Shown piece by piece: positions 8,252 through 17,762 of a DNA stretch of 31,640 nucleotides (positions are counted from its first letter, which is position 1; every line of letters starts with the position of its first letter). The notes under the pieces are model-generated. The model was not told the DNA's origin. It was given only the letters and a program-made list of their open reading frames with translations, and searched no databases. Both the position numbers and the translations under genes were made by a program. This DNA is from an uncultured Ignavibacteria bacterium (lineage in GTDB: Bacteria; Bacteroidota; Ignavibacteria; Ignavibacteriales; Ignavibacteriaceae), in NCBI GenBank assembly GCA_937996765.1, contig CALKUG010000217.1, positions 1 through 31,640 on the forward strand, given 5' to 3'.

Positions 8252-9001
8252 TTAACCTAATAGATAGACACTTTTTCGGTTTAGTTTGGAGCGATTGCGT
8301 CTGCGAACTTTTTGTTTTTTTATAATTTCTTCGAAACGTTTTTGCACAGCAGCAAAACTTTCAAATGGATAATAGCTAATGTTTTCCTTTTCACAGAATT
8401 TTAACAAGTCGTCTTTTGCGAAAACAACATCTGTGAACTGAGCTGCACAAGTATCCGAAGTACCGTTTCCGATGTAGCAGGAGATTTCTTCGTCACCGCT
8501 GTTTTCCAATACCTTATTACGTTTACAGAATCCGCATAAAGTGCACTCTTCATCGGTATAGGGAAAACTGATAGAGCATTTGCCGGACTCTGAAATAAGA
8601 AGAGAGTTTGAAAAATGTGGAATATGAGCAAGTCCCTCTCGCTGTAAGAGCCGCTCGATGTAATAGTCCCAACCGTCGCTCACAATCATAAGCGAGAGAT
8701 TGTTATTCTTTGCAAATTCGACAAACTCTTTAAAGGATGGATCTATTTCAAAAGTTTCGATGTAGTCATCAAAAACCGTTTTATCTAATTCAGGTAGTAC
8801 GGCAAAGAGTTTGTCCCAAACAGTTTTTGCATTCATTTTGCCAACTCTGTAGGCAGCAATAATTTCCATTACAAGTTCAGGAGGTGCAAAATGACGAAAG
8901 ATATGTTCGCCAACATCAAGTTTGGTGATAGTGCCATCAAAATCTATAAATACTTTGATTGGTTTATCAGGGGAAATAGGTTTAAAGTTTGCTTGTTGCA
9001 T
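8252..9001 (-). CDS. HAD-superfamily (MtnX/SerB-like, HAD-IB) phosphatase with a CxxCxxC motif
   Basis: The 249-residue protein has the HAD phosphatase motifs: the nucleophile block DFDGTIT (Asp20, Asp22), motif II VSDG (Ser108) and motif IV GNGTSDTCA (Asp183). The cap region and the C-T-L-C-G-F-C segment (Cys153, Cys156, Cys159) resemble the MtnX-like group, whose typical member dephosphorylates a methylthiopentenyl phosphate in methionine salvage. No other salvage gene is near, so the substrate is open. The C-terminus is highly basic (KKQKVRRRNRSKLNRK). The ATG shares one base with the stop of the upstream gene (TAATG), and lpxB follows after 11 bp. A small-molecule phosphatase role is likely; a link to lipid A or envelope precursors is only suggested by position. 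Confidence 0.8.
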   Translation of the reverse strand: MQQANFKPISPDKPIKVFIDFDGTITKLDVGEHIFRHFAPPELVMEIIAAYRVGKMNAKTVWDKLFAVLPELDKTVFDDYIETFEIDPSFKEFVEFAKNNNLSLMIVSDGWDYYIERLLQREGLAHIPHFSNSLLISESGKCSISFPYTDEECTLCGFCKRNKVLENSGDEEISCYIGNGTSDTCAAQFTDVVFAKDDLLKFCEKENISYYPFESFAAVQKRFEEIIKKQKVRRRNRSKLNRKSVYLLG

Positions 9002-10977
9002 TAATCTCTAATTACTACCATTTTTTTAACTTCAACAAATTCACCACAAGAAAATCGGTAAAAATAAACCCCGGGAGCAAGAGCCCTGCCATCGAATTCG
9101 AACTCTCCTTTTCCTGTTCTTTCGGGGTCGAAAGTAATTTTGGATACTTCTTCGAATTTTAAATTATAAACTTCGATGGTTACAGGTCTTCTATAGGGAA
9201 CGTTATATTCGATAACGGTAAAATCACTAAATGGGTTCGGTGTATTTTGTGCAAGGTAAAAACTCTCCTTACCGGAGATATGGTAGTTAATTTTTGCTAA
9301 CTGAGATTGTAAAATGGTTTGTGAACTATCAATTTGCAGAACACGATAATACACCACTCCTTCGTTAGGAGGGTAATCTATAAACGAGTAAGTTTTTTCA
9401 CCGGATTCTAAAGTAGTTACTTCACTCCAGGCTGAATCCGAGCCAACGCTTTCATCAAAACGCTCTACAACATATTTTACTTGGCGGTTATCGGAGTCAG
9501 CAGACCACTGTACCAAAATACCGTTATCTTGCGGTAACAGAACAAGCGGCGAAAGTGGTGTAAGACCTTTTAATAGACCCGATATTTTTTTATAAAAAAT
9601 GCTGAAATTAGCCAAATGCTGCATTCTAAAAAATAGATGACCACCACCACCGTTGTCGGGGGTTAATGAAAGATAGCTTTTACCTGGTGATTCACCTACA
9701 ACAAGACCTTTGCCACCTTCGGGGAAGTAAATAGTGCCGGTTCTATCTATACGTTGGTAATAGATATCGGGGTTTTTTGCTGAGTTAGTTGCGGTAAGCC
9801 AAGTAACCAAAATACCACCACTTCCATCGGTTTCGATTGCGTAAGGCATTTGTGATGAAGTTGGTAAATTCAAAGCAGGTGGTGTATTTCCCCAAAGTGC
9901 TTTTCCGGCTGCAGAAAACTTTTGAGCATAAAGCAACCGTTGTTTATTATTTTCGTTGCTCCATACAAGTACAAATGAGGTATCACGCTGTGAGATAGCT
10001 GTGGGATTAGTGTTTGTACCGGAAAGATTTTCAACAGTCTCGATTGAATTGTTTTTCCATAGTATCTTGCCCCGAACATCAATAAGATTATGAAACAAGC
10101 GTCGTTGTTTACCAGCCGTCTGCCAATAGACGTAAATCTGTCCACTACTTGATCTAATGGCACTAAAGTGTGCTATTGTTTCTTTAGTAGAAAAAATTTC
10201 GATAGGATTTTTCCAGCTTAGCTTACCTTTTGATGTAAGATGCTGTGCAACAAGCGATGTTTGTCCGGCAATTGTTCTCGTCCATATAAAGTAAGCACCA
10301 CCTTTTCTGTCGCTAACTGTAACCGAAAAACTCTTGGATGCATTGGAAGAGTCGATTACCATTCCGTATCTTGAAAACGCAAATGAACGTGCGGGGTCCA
10401 ATCTCTGCACACGGATGTAGTTTACACCTTGGTAAGTTTCACTGGCCTCACTGAATGAAATAAAAACGTTACCTTTTTCATCCGAATCGGCGGAATAGGC
10501 TTTGATGTCGCGAGTGCCTTCGGATATTTTTAGTCCTTGTTCACCCCAGCTTAAAGAACCGTTTGAAAGAATTCGTTGCGCATACAAAATGCCGGGGTCA
10601 GAGTTAAAAACATTTTCCCATATTACAACTGCCGCATTATTACCCGAGGAAATTATTTGGGGATTTTCCATCGAAGCAGTTGTTGATGCTACTGTTTTAC
10701 CATCGGAGCGAAATGCCGGAATCCCTTCGCTGGTTACGAAGAGTGCTTTCACGATAAACTGTTTTGCGCTCAATTCGTCTTGCCATACTAAAAATGAGCC
10801 GCCAGCTTGGTTGCTTACCGCAGTTACGTTAACAGGGTTTTGTGTTTCAAGAACTAATTGAACTGATTTTTCTGTTGGTGAATCTTGTGCATATATCGGC
10901 AAAGAAAACCCGTAGAGCAGTGCAGCAACAATAAATATAGTGCGAACAAGGAGTTTAGTCAAATTGTAAGTCCTCAT
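9001..10977 (-). CDS. secreted beta-propeller-like protein with type IX secretion sorting domain
   Basis: A 658-residue exported protein of unknown function. The ATG at 10977 gives a good signal peptide with cleavage expected after residue 30 (...SLPIYA|Q). An upstream ATG in the same frame at 11031 would put 18 residues before it and overlap smc by 77 bp instead of 23. The body (about 40-460) has recurring strands such as AVVIWENV, AYFIWTR, IYVYWQTA, FVLVWSN and ILVTWLTA, each followed by LYAQ-x-LxxxGxxxW-type turns, which suggests a beta-propeller. A fibronectin-III-like stretch follows (about 480-570). The last ~85 residues (YLAQNTPNPFSDFTVIEYNV ... ALAPGVYFYRF ... KKMVVIRD) are a classic type A type IX sorting domain. 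The protein should cross the outer membrane and be anchored or released. Confidence 0.85.
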   Translation of the reverse strand: MRTYNLTKLLVRTIFIVAALLYGFSLPIYAQDSPTEKSVQLVLETQNPVNVTAVSNQAGGSFLVWQDELSAKQFIVKALFVTSEGIPAFRSDGKTVASTTASMENPQIISSGNNAAVVIWENVFNSDPGILYAQRILSNGSLSWGEQGLKISEGTRDIKAYSADSDEKGNVFISFSEASETYQGVNYIRVQRLDPARSFAFSRYGMVIDSSNASKSFSVTVSDRKGGAYFIWTRTIAGQTSLVAQHLTSKGKLSWKNPIEIFSTKETIAHFSAIRSSSGQIYVYWQTAGKQRRLFHNLIDVRGKILWKNNSIETVENLSGTNTNPTAISQRDTSFVLVWSNENNKQRLLYAQKFSAAGKALWGNTPPALNLPTSSQMPYAIETDGSGGILVTWLTATNSAKNPDIYYQRIDRTGTIYFPEGGKGLVVGESPGKSYLSLTPDNGGGGHLFFRMQHLANFSIFYKKISGLLKGLTPLSPLVLLPQDNGILVQWSADSDNRQVKYVVERFDESVGSDSAWSEVTTLESGEKTYSFIDYPPNEGVVYYRVLQIDSSQTILQSQLAKINYHISGKESFYLAQNTPNPFSDFTVIEYNVPYRRPVTIEVYNLKFEEVSKITFDPERTGKGEFEFDGRALAPGVYFYRFSCGEFVEVKKMVVIRD

Positions 10978-13900
10978 TGAACTTAACACTAACAATCTTG
11001 GAAACACCTTCTTCCTGCATGGTAACACCATAGAGAATATCGGCAGCCTCCATAGTACCTTTGTTGTGCGTTACAGTAATGAACTGTGTATTTGCAGTAA
11101 ACTCTTTAATGATTTTTGTGAAGCGACCAACGTTGCTATCATCGAGTGGTGCATCCACTTCATCAAGAATACAAAATGGCGAAGGTTTTACCAAGTAGAT
11201 TGCAAATAGTAATGCAATAGCTGTAAGTGTTTTTTCACCACCGGAGAGCAACTCGATATTGGTTGGTCTTTTACCTTTAGGTTTTGCTATAATCTGGATG
11301 TTTCCTTCGAGGGGGTCATCTGCTTCTTCAAGTATCAGATCGCACTCATCGCCTGGATTAAACAAACTCTGAAATACACGAATAAAATTAATGCGTATTT
11401 TTTCAAATGTTTCCATAAAGAGATTTTGCGCAGTGGTGTTTATCTCTTCAATGGTTTTAATCAAGTCTTTTTCCGAATCAAATAAATCGTTTCGTTGCTT
11501 ATGTAAAAACTCTAACCGATTACGTTCTTCGTCCCATTCTTCATACGCAAGCGAGTTAATGGGTCCGAGATTCATCAATTGTTTTTCCATCTGGTTAATC
11601 TCAGTCTCACGTTGCGAGAATGGGAAAGTATCCAAATCATCGAATTCTTTTATTTCAAGCTGAACAACATATTTCTGCTGAATATGTTTATAGAGGTTTT
11701 CGACCTTAATGGCAATTTCTTTAAGACTGATATCAAACGAATGTATTTGATTACCAACATCATCACGTCGTTTACGGAGTGTGGTTACTTGTCGCTCAAG
11801 GTCTTGAATATTAGTACGAATTTCTTTGTACTTATCTTCTACAACTTTTTCCTCACCTGCAATTTTATCACGAACAAGCAGGAGTTCGTCGTAATCGAAC
11901 TGAGAATCAGAAACTATATCATCTAAAGTGGAAAGTTCGAGTGTAGCACTTTCAATTTCTTTTTTTCGTCTATCTATAGTAGCGGTTATTGTGGTTATAG
12001 ATTCTCGATTTCGTAAAAGAAGGTTCTCGGCATTTTTCTTTTCACCGCTCTTGCGTTCAATCTCGATACTCAACGAGTTGAGTTGTTGTGAAGATGAATT
12101 AAACACTGCCTCAAATTCACGTTGGTTGATTTCGAGTGCAGATTTGCGAGACTCAACTTCCTCTTTTTCTTTTAACTTATGCTCTATAACAACAGAAAGT
12201 TCGCTATGCTCTTTTTGAAGATTCACTAATTGAATAGTGTTTTCTTCAATTTCGGATTCAGTATGTTTTTTCTCTTCTGCAGCTTTAGATTTTTCAAACT
12301 CTTTTTGTGAAATCTTTTTTTCAACAGAGGCCAAATCATTAAAAAGAGTTCTGATATCATCAGCGAGAGTTCTCAAATCAATAGATGAAATTTGTTGCTC
12401 TACATCGGCTATTTTTGCACGAAGAGCTTCAAGTTTACTTTCCAATGGAGGGAGCTCAAGCGAAAGAGAATCGAGCATGGTCTTTCTGCCAAAGATTGTG
12501 TCGTCTAACTGCGGCAAAGCTCCGGCCTCAATTACTCCAGTTGGAGAAAGGTAATCTCCCTGAAGTGTAACAATTGCAATTGAAGGATAAATGGAACGGA
12601 GAGAAAATGCAGTCTGCAAATCACTTGCTACGGCAACTTGTTCGAGTAGTTGTGTAAAAACTTTTCTGTAAGATTGCTCAACTTGAACAAATTGATGTGC
12701 CCAACCTAAAAATCCGGCACTGCTTTCAAGCTTTTTCTTTTTCTTGTTGTCAAAATATTCGTGAAGTTTTTCTACAAACGATTTTTTGATTTCAGTTGTA
12801 TCTAAAAGATAAAAAGAAGCCTTACCACCGCTGTTGGCTTCAAGGCGTTCAATTGCTGATTTAATATCACTTAATGAATTTACTACGATATTGGAAAGAT
12901 TATTCTTAATTGCAGCTTCTACCGCAAATTTATACTCTTCTGACGCAGTACCCAGGTTTGCAATAATCTGCTTATCGTCATTGTTCCACGATGAATCATC
13001 GAGAAGGGATTTAGTACCTTTTGAGATCCCGTCTAAATTATCAATTAAACTTTTGAGGAATGAAATTTTACTGTTAATTTCATTAATTACGCCGCGCTCT
13101 TGCAATTCTTGTTCGGTGAGTTGTTTTAGCTCGGCCTCAAGCTCCTCGCGGAGATTTTGTTGACGTGCCAAATCCTCTTCGGCCTCAGCAAGTGATAGTT
13201 CTACTTCCGATTTGTCGGTTGAAAGCTCTGAAAGAGAAGTGGTATGTTGTTCAACTATAGTGCTTAAGCGACTGATGTTCGTATTGGATTTTTCAATAAC
13301 GCCCTCAATACGCTTGATGGCTCGTTCAAGATTCTGTAAATCGTTTTGCTTAGAATTTAGTTGTTTAAACTGTTCAATGCTTTCTTGTGAGACAGCTTTA
13401 ACTTCAAACTTTTTGTTTTCGAGAGCGGTTTTAGAACTCTCAACTTTTAATTTTAATTCTTCCTTTTCCGCCAGCTTGGATTTAATAGAGTGTTCGAACT
13501 CAATTATCTTTTCTTCGGAATCTATAATGCTGTCTTCTGTTATTTCGAGTTGAGTACCAAGCTCTTCAAGTTCACGATTATATTTATCAATATTCTGAGA
13601 AAGTGATTTTTTCCTCTCCTGTGAAATTGATATTTGCTGCTCCACCTTAAACATCTTCTCTCGATGTGCCGCAGTTTCAATGCGTTTATGCTTTAAAGCA
13701 GCTTCTGTTTCATACAACTCTTCTCTCACCGATGAAAGTTGTTCGTCGAGAGAAACAAGTTCGCTTTCCATCGAATCTTTTTGCCGAGTAAGTTCAGCTC
13801 TTTTATCCTCGAATGCGAGTTTACTTTGCATCATTTGCGAAAGGAGCTTCTCGGAGTATTCAAGTTCAAGATTGGTAATCTGCTCTTTGAGTTGATTGGC

Positions 13901-14542
13901 TTTATCGGCTTTTTTGGCTTGACGCTCAAGCGATGCAACCTTTTTCTCAACTTCGCTTACAATATCGTTTACGCGGTTGAGGTCGCCCTTTACATCTTCG
14001 AGTTTTTTAAGTGTTAGCCGCCGGCGAAGTTTGTATTTATTAACTCCTGCGGCTTCCTCAAACATATTACGTCTATCATCGGTTTTACTCCCCAAAATCA
14101 TTTCAACCATTTTTAACTCGATAACGGAATAGGCATTTGCACCCATACCGGTATCCATAAATAGGTTGGTGATGTCTTTTAGACGGCAGATGTTTTTATT
14201 GAGTAAATACTCACTTTCACCGCTTCTGAAAATACGACGGGTAATAACAACTTCAGAATAGTCGGAAGGGAGAAGTCCTTTATCGTTCACTATAGTAAGC
14301 GATACCTCGGACATACCCATGGGTTTTTTCTGTGATGTACCGTTAAAAATAACGTTTTCCATTTTGTCGGAGCGTAGGGTAGAGCTTTTTTGCTCTCCAA
14401 GACACCAACGAATAGCATCAACAATATTGGTTTTACCGCAACCATTTGGACCAACAACAGCGGTTAAGCCGGGTGTGAATGTTACAGTAGTTTTGTTAGC
14501 GAAGGATTTAAATCCAAAAATCTCAAGTTTTGAAAGATACAC
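10955..14542 (-). CDS. smc: chromosome segregation protein SMC
   Basis: SMC is the ATPase of the bacterial condensin that organises and segregates chromosomes. The 1195-residue protein has the expected order: N-terminal Walker A GPNGCGKTN (31-39), a coiled-coil arm, the globular hinge (roughly 500-660, with glycine-containing GGKASFYLLDT and SPTGVIEAGA), the returning coiled coil, and the C-terminal head with signature LLSGGEKTL (about 1098-1106) and Walker B FCILDEVDAP (about 1123-1132). The start is GTG (14540-14542), confirmed by MYLSKLEIFGFKSF, the usual SMC N-terminus. It begins 2 bp after the stop of the GH2-like membrane gene, and the next gene overlaps its end by 23 bp. The partners scpA and scpB are not in the window. 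Confidence 0.97.
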   Translation of the reverse strand: MYLSKLEIFGFKSFANKTTVTFTPGLTAVVGPNGCGKTNIVDAIRWCLGEQKSSTLRSDKMENVIFNGTSQKKPMGMSEVSLTIVNDKGLLPSDYSEVVITRRIFRSGESEYLLNKNICRLKDITNLFMDTGMGANAYSVIELKMVEMILGSKTDDRRNMFEEAAGVNKYKLRRRLTLKKLEDVKGDLNRVNDIVSEVEKKVASLERQAKKADKANQLKEQITNLELEYSEKLLSQMMQSKLAFEDKRAELTRQKDSMESELVSLDEQLSSVREELYETEAALKHKRIETAAHREKMFKVEQQISISQERKKSLSQNIDKYNRELEELGTQLEITEDSIIDSEEKIIEFEHSIKSKLAEKEELKLKVESSKTALENKKFEVKAVSQESIEQFKQLNSKQNDLQNLERAIKRIEGVIEKSNTNISRLSTIVEQHTTSLSELSTDKSEVELSLAEAEEDLARQQNLREELEAELKQLTEQELQERGVINEINSKISFLKSLIDNLDGISKGTKSLLDDSSWNNDDKQIIANLGTASEEYKFAVEAAIKNNLSNIVVNSLSDIKSAIERLEANSGGKASFYLLDTTEIKKSFVEKLHEYFDNKKKKKLESSAGFLGWAHQFVQVEQSYRKVFTQLLEQVAVASDLQTAFSLRSIYPSIAIVTLQGDYLSPTGVIEAGALPQLDDTIFGRKTMLDSLSLELPPLESKLEALRAKIADVEQQISSIDLRTLADDIRTLFNDLASVEKKISQKEFEKSKAAEEKKHTESEIEENTIQLVNLQKEHSELSVVIEHKLKEKEEVESRKSALEINQREFEAVFNSSSQQLNSLSIEIERKSGEKKNAENLLLRNRESITTITATIDRRKKEIESATLELSTLDDIVSDSQFDYDELLLVRDKIAGEEKVVEDKYKEIRTNIQDLERQVTTLRKRRDDVGNQIHSFDISLKEIAIKVENLYKHIQQKYVVQLEIKEFDDLDTFPFSQRETEINQMEKQLMNLGPINSLAYEEWDEERNRLEFLHKQRNDLFDSEKDLIKTIEEINTTAQNLFMETFEKIRINFIRVFQSLFNPGDECDLILEEADDPLEGNIQIIAKPKGKRPTNIELLSGGEKTLTAIALLFAIYLVKPSPFCILDEVDAPLDDSNVGRFTKIIKEFTANTQFITVTHNKGTMEAADILYGVTMQEEGVSKIVSVKFNEDLQFD

Positions 14543-14544
14543 TC

Positions 14545-17136
14545 TTAAATTCTTACCTTAAATTCTGATATAGTATAGATGAGATAGTCTAATGCTGCAT
14601 TAGTTACGTGGAAATAAAGCAGGAACAATCCGAGTACAACAACAAGTACTACAAATGAGTAGAAATAGACTACTCCTTGTCTGATATCAAATATTACATA
14701 AATGCCTTTGATGAGACGCATCAACGACCAAACAACAAAAAGAAGTAATACCAAATACACGTAGGGTGCTACAATGGGATTTCCTAAAATCTTAAATAAG
14801 ATAATTGCTAATGGTGTTGTTAATACAAATGGTAGAAACGACCAAATAGCAGCAAAATAGGAGTTGCTTAAATCAACTTTTGTTTGTACAAAAACAGAAG
14901 CAAATTTTACCAAAATAGTGAGAAACAGCAATTTAATGAAAATAACCGGAGTCAAAATCAGCAAAGCTTGAAAAGGATTCCATGCGAGATAACTCACAAA
15001 TTTCATTATGGTATCTGATCCGAGAGAGAGAAGTACATTCTCAAAAAAGATATTATCTCTCAACGATGCCAAAACTGAAGAAAGAAGAAGTGACATAACC
15101 GTAGAGATAATCAACGCCATAACTGTAGTTTGGAATCCCGATATAATTCTTTGGTCGCGTATATCTGCAAAAAAGTTATAAGGTCTCAGTAAAGCACGCG
15201 AGGCGTCTTCGCGAAATTTTCTGCCCGAGTTGAATAAAAATCCTACTAATAATGCAATAAACAACCCAAAAATAACAAATACCATGGGTGCACTATCGGA
15301 CTGAGCACCAAGCGGAATGGTGATTCTTTCTTGGTTATGAAGTCTGGCATAAAGTGTTCTATACGAAAGGCGATTAGTATTTCTGTCTTCTCCTAAAATG
15401 CCGAGATGTACTACCTTGTCGTAACTGTAGCCACTGACAATAGAATGAAACTCTGAGCGATAATCGAACATAGAATGAATAAAAAATCCTGTTTCGTTTA
15501 CTTCGTCAGCATATGAAAACAAGTCGTCGTAATATTTGGCTTGAGCTTCATTAGAAAACTCATTGGTATATCCGTCGGAGCTACCGTTTGAAGTAAAATA
15601 TGCAGCTGACCCTATAAACACCCGCGATTTACCCAAGGATTCCTGCATCTTCCTAAATTGCTCATCAACTTCGGATACAGATGTATTCAGTAGTTGTATG
15701 CCGTAATAATCAATTCCTGTAATGGGCGTTGTAACCTTTTCGGCAAAGAGTGCATAAACAGGTTTATCTAATATTGACTTGGAGGTGCTTGCAAGTGCAG
15801 ATAAAAATGAAGTGTGTTCTGCAAGAGATGGTTTATATCCCGAGCCCAGGCCTATAGCGGCCACTGCAGAAAAGTTTTTGTAAGATTTGGAAAAAGAGAT
15901 TAAGAAATTTTTACTTTTTTCGGTGTATAAGTTACCGGTTATCAAATCGGTTGGTACTATGCCAATGGGTAATTCTATAAACGCAAGTAAACCAAGTTTT
16001 GATGCGAGATAAAGCAAATAAGGGTGTGGAGTTGAATAAGCAAACCGAACTGAATTAAATCCCAGTTCTTGTATCATTCGCATATCCGATTCCATTTTAT
16101 CGTAACTGGACATTTTACCAAAATGCAGATTGGACGCAACGTATGTTACCCCACGCACAGAAAATGGTTTGCCATTAAGTTCGGGACCCTGGTTACCAAT
16201 AGTAAAGTTATAAAACGCTATCGGTTTAATTATCTCATCAATAACCCCGGAGCTGTCAATGAGTTTAGCGGAGAGCATATATGTGGCAGGAGAGCCGGGC
16301 TCCCACAGTTTAAAGCCGGAGACTGAAAAACTTTGATCGAATGAAAGTTCTCTGCCTTTGGCTACGGTTGCCGAAAACTCGGCAGGTGTAGAGATAGCAG
16401 AGCCGTAAATATCTTGGACTGCTAAAACAATTTTATAATTTTCACCCCGAACTTTTTTAAAGTCGTTGTGACTAATCACAGTTTTTACTCTGATAGAAGA
16501 AGATTGGGCGTTTGTTTTTGAAGAAAACGAAAAATCACCCATAAAAACTGTTGGTAGTTTTTTAATAAAAACATCGCGGAAAATGCCACCGTGTTGCTCG
16601 GGGAATAAAAATGACTGTTTAACCGGAATAGAGTTTTTGCTATCAAGTGAAGGATATACTGTAACCGAAATTACATTGTTACCACTTGAGCGTAGAGCAT
16701 TTCTCGTGATGGTGAAGCTAAACGGATAGTCACCCCCGGGATGGCGATAAACATTTTTGAGGTTATTAATCGAAATCTCTGCAGAATAGCTAATTCCCGA
16801 AAAATTAAATTCAATAACACTGTTATTTAATTCTTGTTCATTTAGGGAAAAACTTTTCTCAAATACTAACGGGGCTTCGCCTTCAAACTGCGAAGGAACT
16901 TTAACAGTTACACCGTTATTTCGGTCTTCATCTGCTTTATAAACCCTCCACGAGCCATTAAGCAAAATAATTGATCGAGAAGAGGATTTTTCTAAATATT
17001 CAAGATTTTTTGGGTCGCTAAGGGAACCAGGTAACTCCTGAAAAACAATTTGAGCATAAAAACTTGCACTAAGAGTTACAAAAAATATAAATAGTGAAAC
17101 TAATCGAATCGGAAAAACAGCCACGTTTTCTCTCAT
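14545..17136 (-). CDS. GH2-like (glycosidase-fold) protein fused to a C-terminal multi-pass membrane domain, probably catalytically inactive
   Basis: An 863-residue protein with the ATG at 17136. A TTG 60 bp upstream is in frame but less likely, because the ATG sits just before the signal peptide (MRENVAVFPIRLVSLFIFFV, cleavage near 29). Residues 50-200 resemble the GH2 sugar-binding jelly roll (N-G-S-W at 60-63, QHGGIFRDVFI at 181-191), 200-310 an Ig-like sandwich, and 315-600 a GH2 TIM barrel (GVTYV, ELGFNSVRFAYSTPHPYLLY). The expected acid/base 'GNE' reads GSG in IGLGSGYK (428-435), and the expected nucleophile region 'SEFGA' reads IGSAAYF (508-514). Both catalytic glutamates therefore appear lost. 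Residues 616-846 hold about six hydrophobic segments (616-635, 667-690, 724-749, 760-785, 788-806, 822-846), vaguely YIP1-like. It is the first gene of the train leading into smc. Function unknown. Confidence 0.75.
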   Translation of the reverse strand: MRENVAVFPIRLVSLFIFFVTLSASFYAQIVFQELPGSLSDPKNLEYLEKSSSRSIILLNGSWRVYKADEDRNNGVTVKVPSQFEGEAPLVFEKSFSLNEQELNNSVIEFNFSGISYSAEISINNLKNVYRHPGGDYPFSFTITRNALRSSGNNVISVTVYPSLDSKNSIPVKQSFLFPEQHGGIFRDVFIKKLPTVFMGDFSFSSKTNAQSSSIRVKTVISHNDFKKVRGENYKIVLAVQDIYGSAISTPAEFSATVAKGRELSFDQSFSVSGFKLWEPGSPATYMLSAKLIDSSGVIDEIIKPIAFYNFTIGNQGPELNGKPFSVRGVTYVASNLHFGKMSSYDKMESDMRMIQELGFNSVRFAYSTPHPYLLYLASKLGLLAFIELPIGIVPTDLITGNLYTEKSKNFLISFSKSYKNFSAVAAIGLGSGYKPSLAEHTSFLSALASTSKSILDKPVYALFAEKVTTPITGIDYYGIQLLNTSVSEVDEQFRKMQESLGKSRVFIGSAAYFTSNGSSDGYTNEFSNEAQAKYYDDLFSYADEVNETGFFIHSMFDYRSEFHSIVSGYSYDKVVHLGILGEDRNTNRLSYRTLYARLHNQERITIPLGAQSDSAPMVFVIFGLFIALLVGFLFNSGRKFREDASRALLRPYNFFADIRDQRIISGFQTTVMALIISTVMSLLLSSVLASLRDNIFFENVLLSLGSDTIMKFVSYLAWNPFQALLILTPVIFIKLLFLTILVKFASVFVQTKVDLSNSYFAAIWSFLPFVLTTPLAIILFKILGNPIVAPYVYLVLLLFVVWSLMRLIKGIYVIFDIRQGVVYFYSFVVLVVVLGLFLLYFHVTNAALDYLIYTISEFKVRI

Positions 17137-17353
17137 ATATGGGGAAAAATTAATAAACCAACTAACAATATACGAATTAACAGGGTGTATAATCAACTTA
17201 CATGAGAGGTTGGACAGCTTTATTTTCTTGATTTTAGGGTTGAAGAAAAATTTCTAACCTTATGTTAATAAATGAGTTGTGATTATTCATCAGGCGAGAA
17301 AGGGGATGGGACGTGAAATCCTTTCGAAATAAATTTGATTGTTTTGGTGTTAT

Positions 17354-17381
17354 TTGTTATTTTTCACGGCTCAGTTAAAAT
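17354..17381 (+). promoter_or_regulatory. possible promoter of rpsT
   Basis: TTGTTA (17354-17359) and TAAAAT (17376-17381) are separated by 16 nt and lie just upstream of rpsT. They match the sigma-70-type consensus reasonably. The rest of the 268-bp divergent gap (17137-17404) is AT-rich and shows no gene; it must also hold the promoter of the leftward gene train, which I could not place. Confidence 0.35.
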
Positions 17382-17404
17382 TTTTATAAGTAATAAACGA
17401 AATT

Positions 17405-17677
17405 ATGGCTAATCATAAATCTGCAAAGAAGAGAATCCGTTCTACCGAGAAAAGAAGAGTTGTTAATAAAAGCTCTCTCTCAAGAATGAAGACGTTAATT
17501 AAAAACGTATATGCTGCTGATGCGGCAACAGTTGAAAATATTTATCGTACAGCTGTTGGCTTTATCGACAAAATCTCAGATAAAGGTCGTATTCACAAAA
17601 ATAACGCAGCAAGAAAAAAAGCGGCCCTTACTCTTTACGTTAACGACCTCCTCGCCGAAAACAAAGCGACAGCGTAA
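17405..17677 (+). CDS. rpsT: 30S ribosomal protein S20
   Basis: S20 binds 16S rRNA early in 30S assembly. The 90-residue, lysine/arginine-rich protein starts MANHKSAKKRIRSTEKRRVV, the standard S20 N-terminus, and contains the conserved KGRIHKNNAARKKAAL block. It stands alone on the plus strand between two leftward units, which is typical for rpsT. There is no evident Shine-Dalgarno before the ATG; poor initiation signals are known for S20 in other bacteria, where the protein represses its own translation. A strong terminator follows 22 bp after the stop. Confidence 0.97.
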   Translation: MANHKSAKKRIRSTEKRRVVNKSSLSRMKTLIKNVYAADAATVENIYRTAVGFIDKISDKGRIHKNNAARKKAALTLYVNDLLAENKATA

Positions 17678-17698
17678 CGTACATTACGTTTAAAACTC

Positions 17699-17731
17699 AG
17701 AGGGCTTTAAGTAAACTTAAAGCCCTCTTTT
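17699..17731 (+). terminator. rho-independent terminator of rpsT
   Basis: A perfect 13-bp inverted repeat (arms 17699-17711 and 17716-17728, loop TAAA) followed on the plus strand by TTT then G. It lies between the convergent rpsT and the GlmU-like gene. On the minus strand the flanking U-run is weaker (GAGTTTTAAA), but it could serve that gene too. Confidence 0.9.
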
Positions 17732-17762
17732 GTCATTTTAAACCAATGATCTTTCTTTCTTC

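Noticed and set aside
17298..17325. GAAAGG/CCTTTC inverted repeat upstream of rpsT
   Set aside because: Only 6-bp arms with a 16-nt loop, and it lies upstream of the likely rpsT promoter, so it is unlikely to be the S20 autoregulatory leader.
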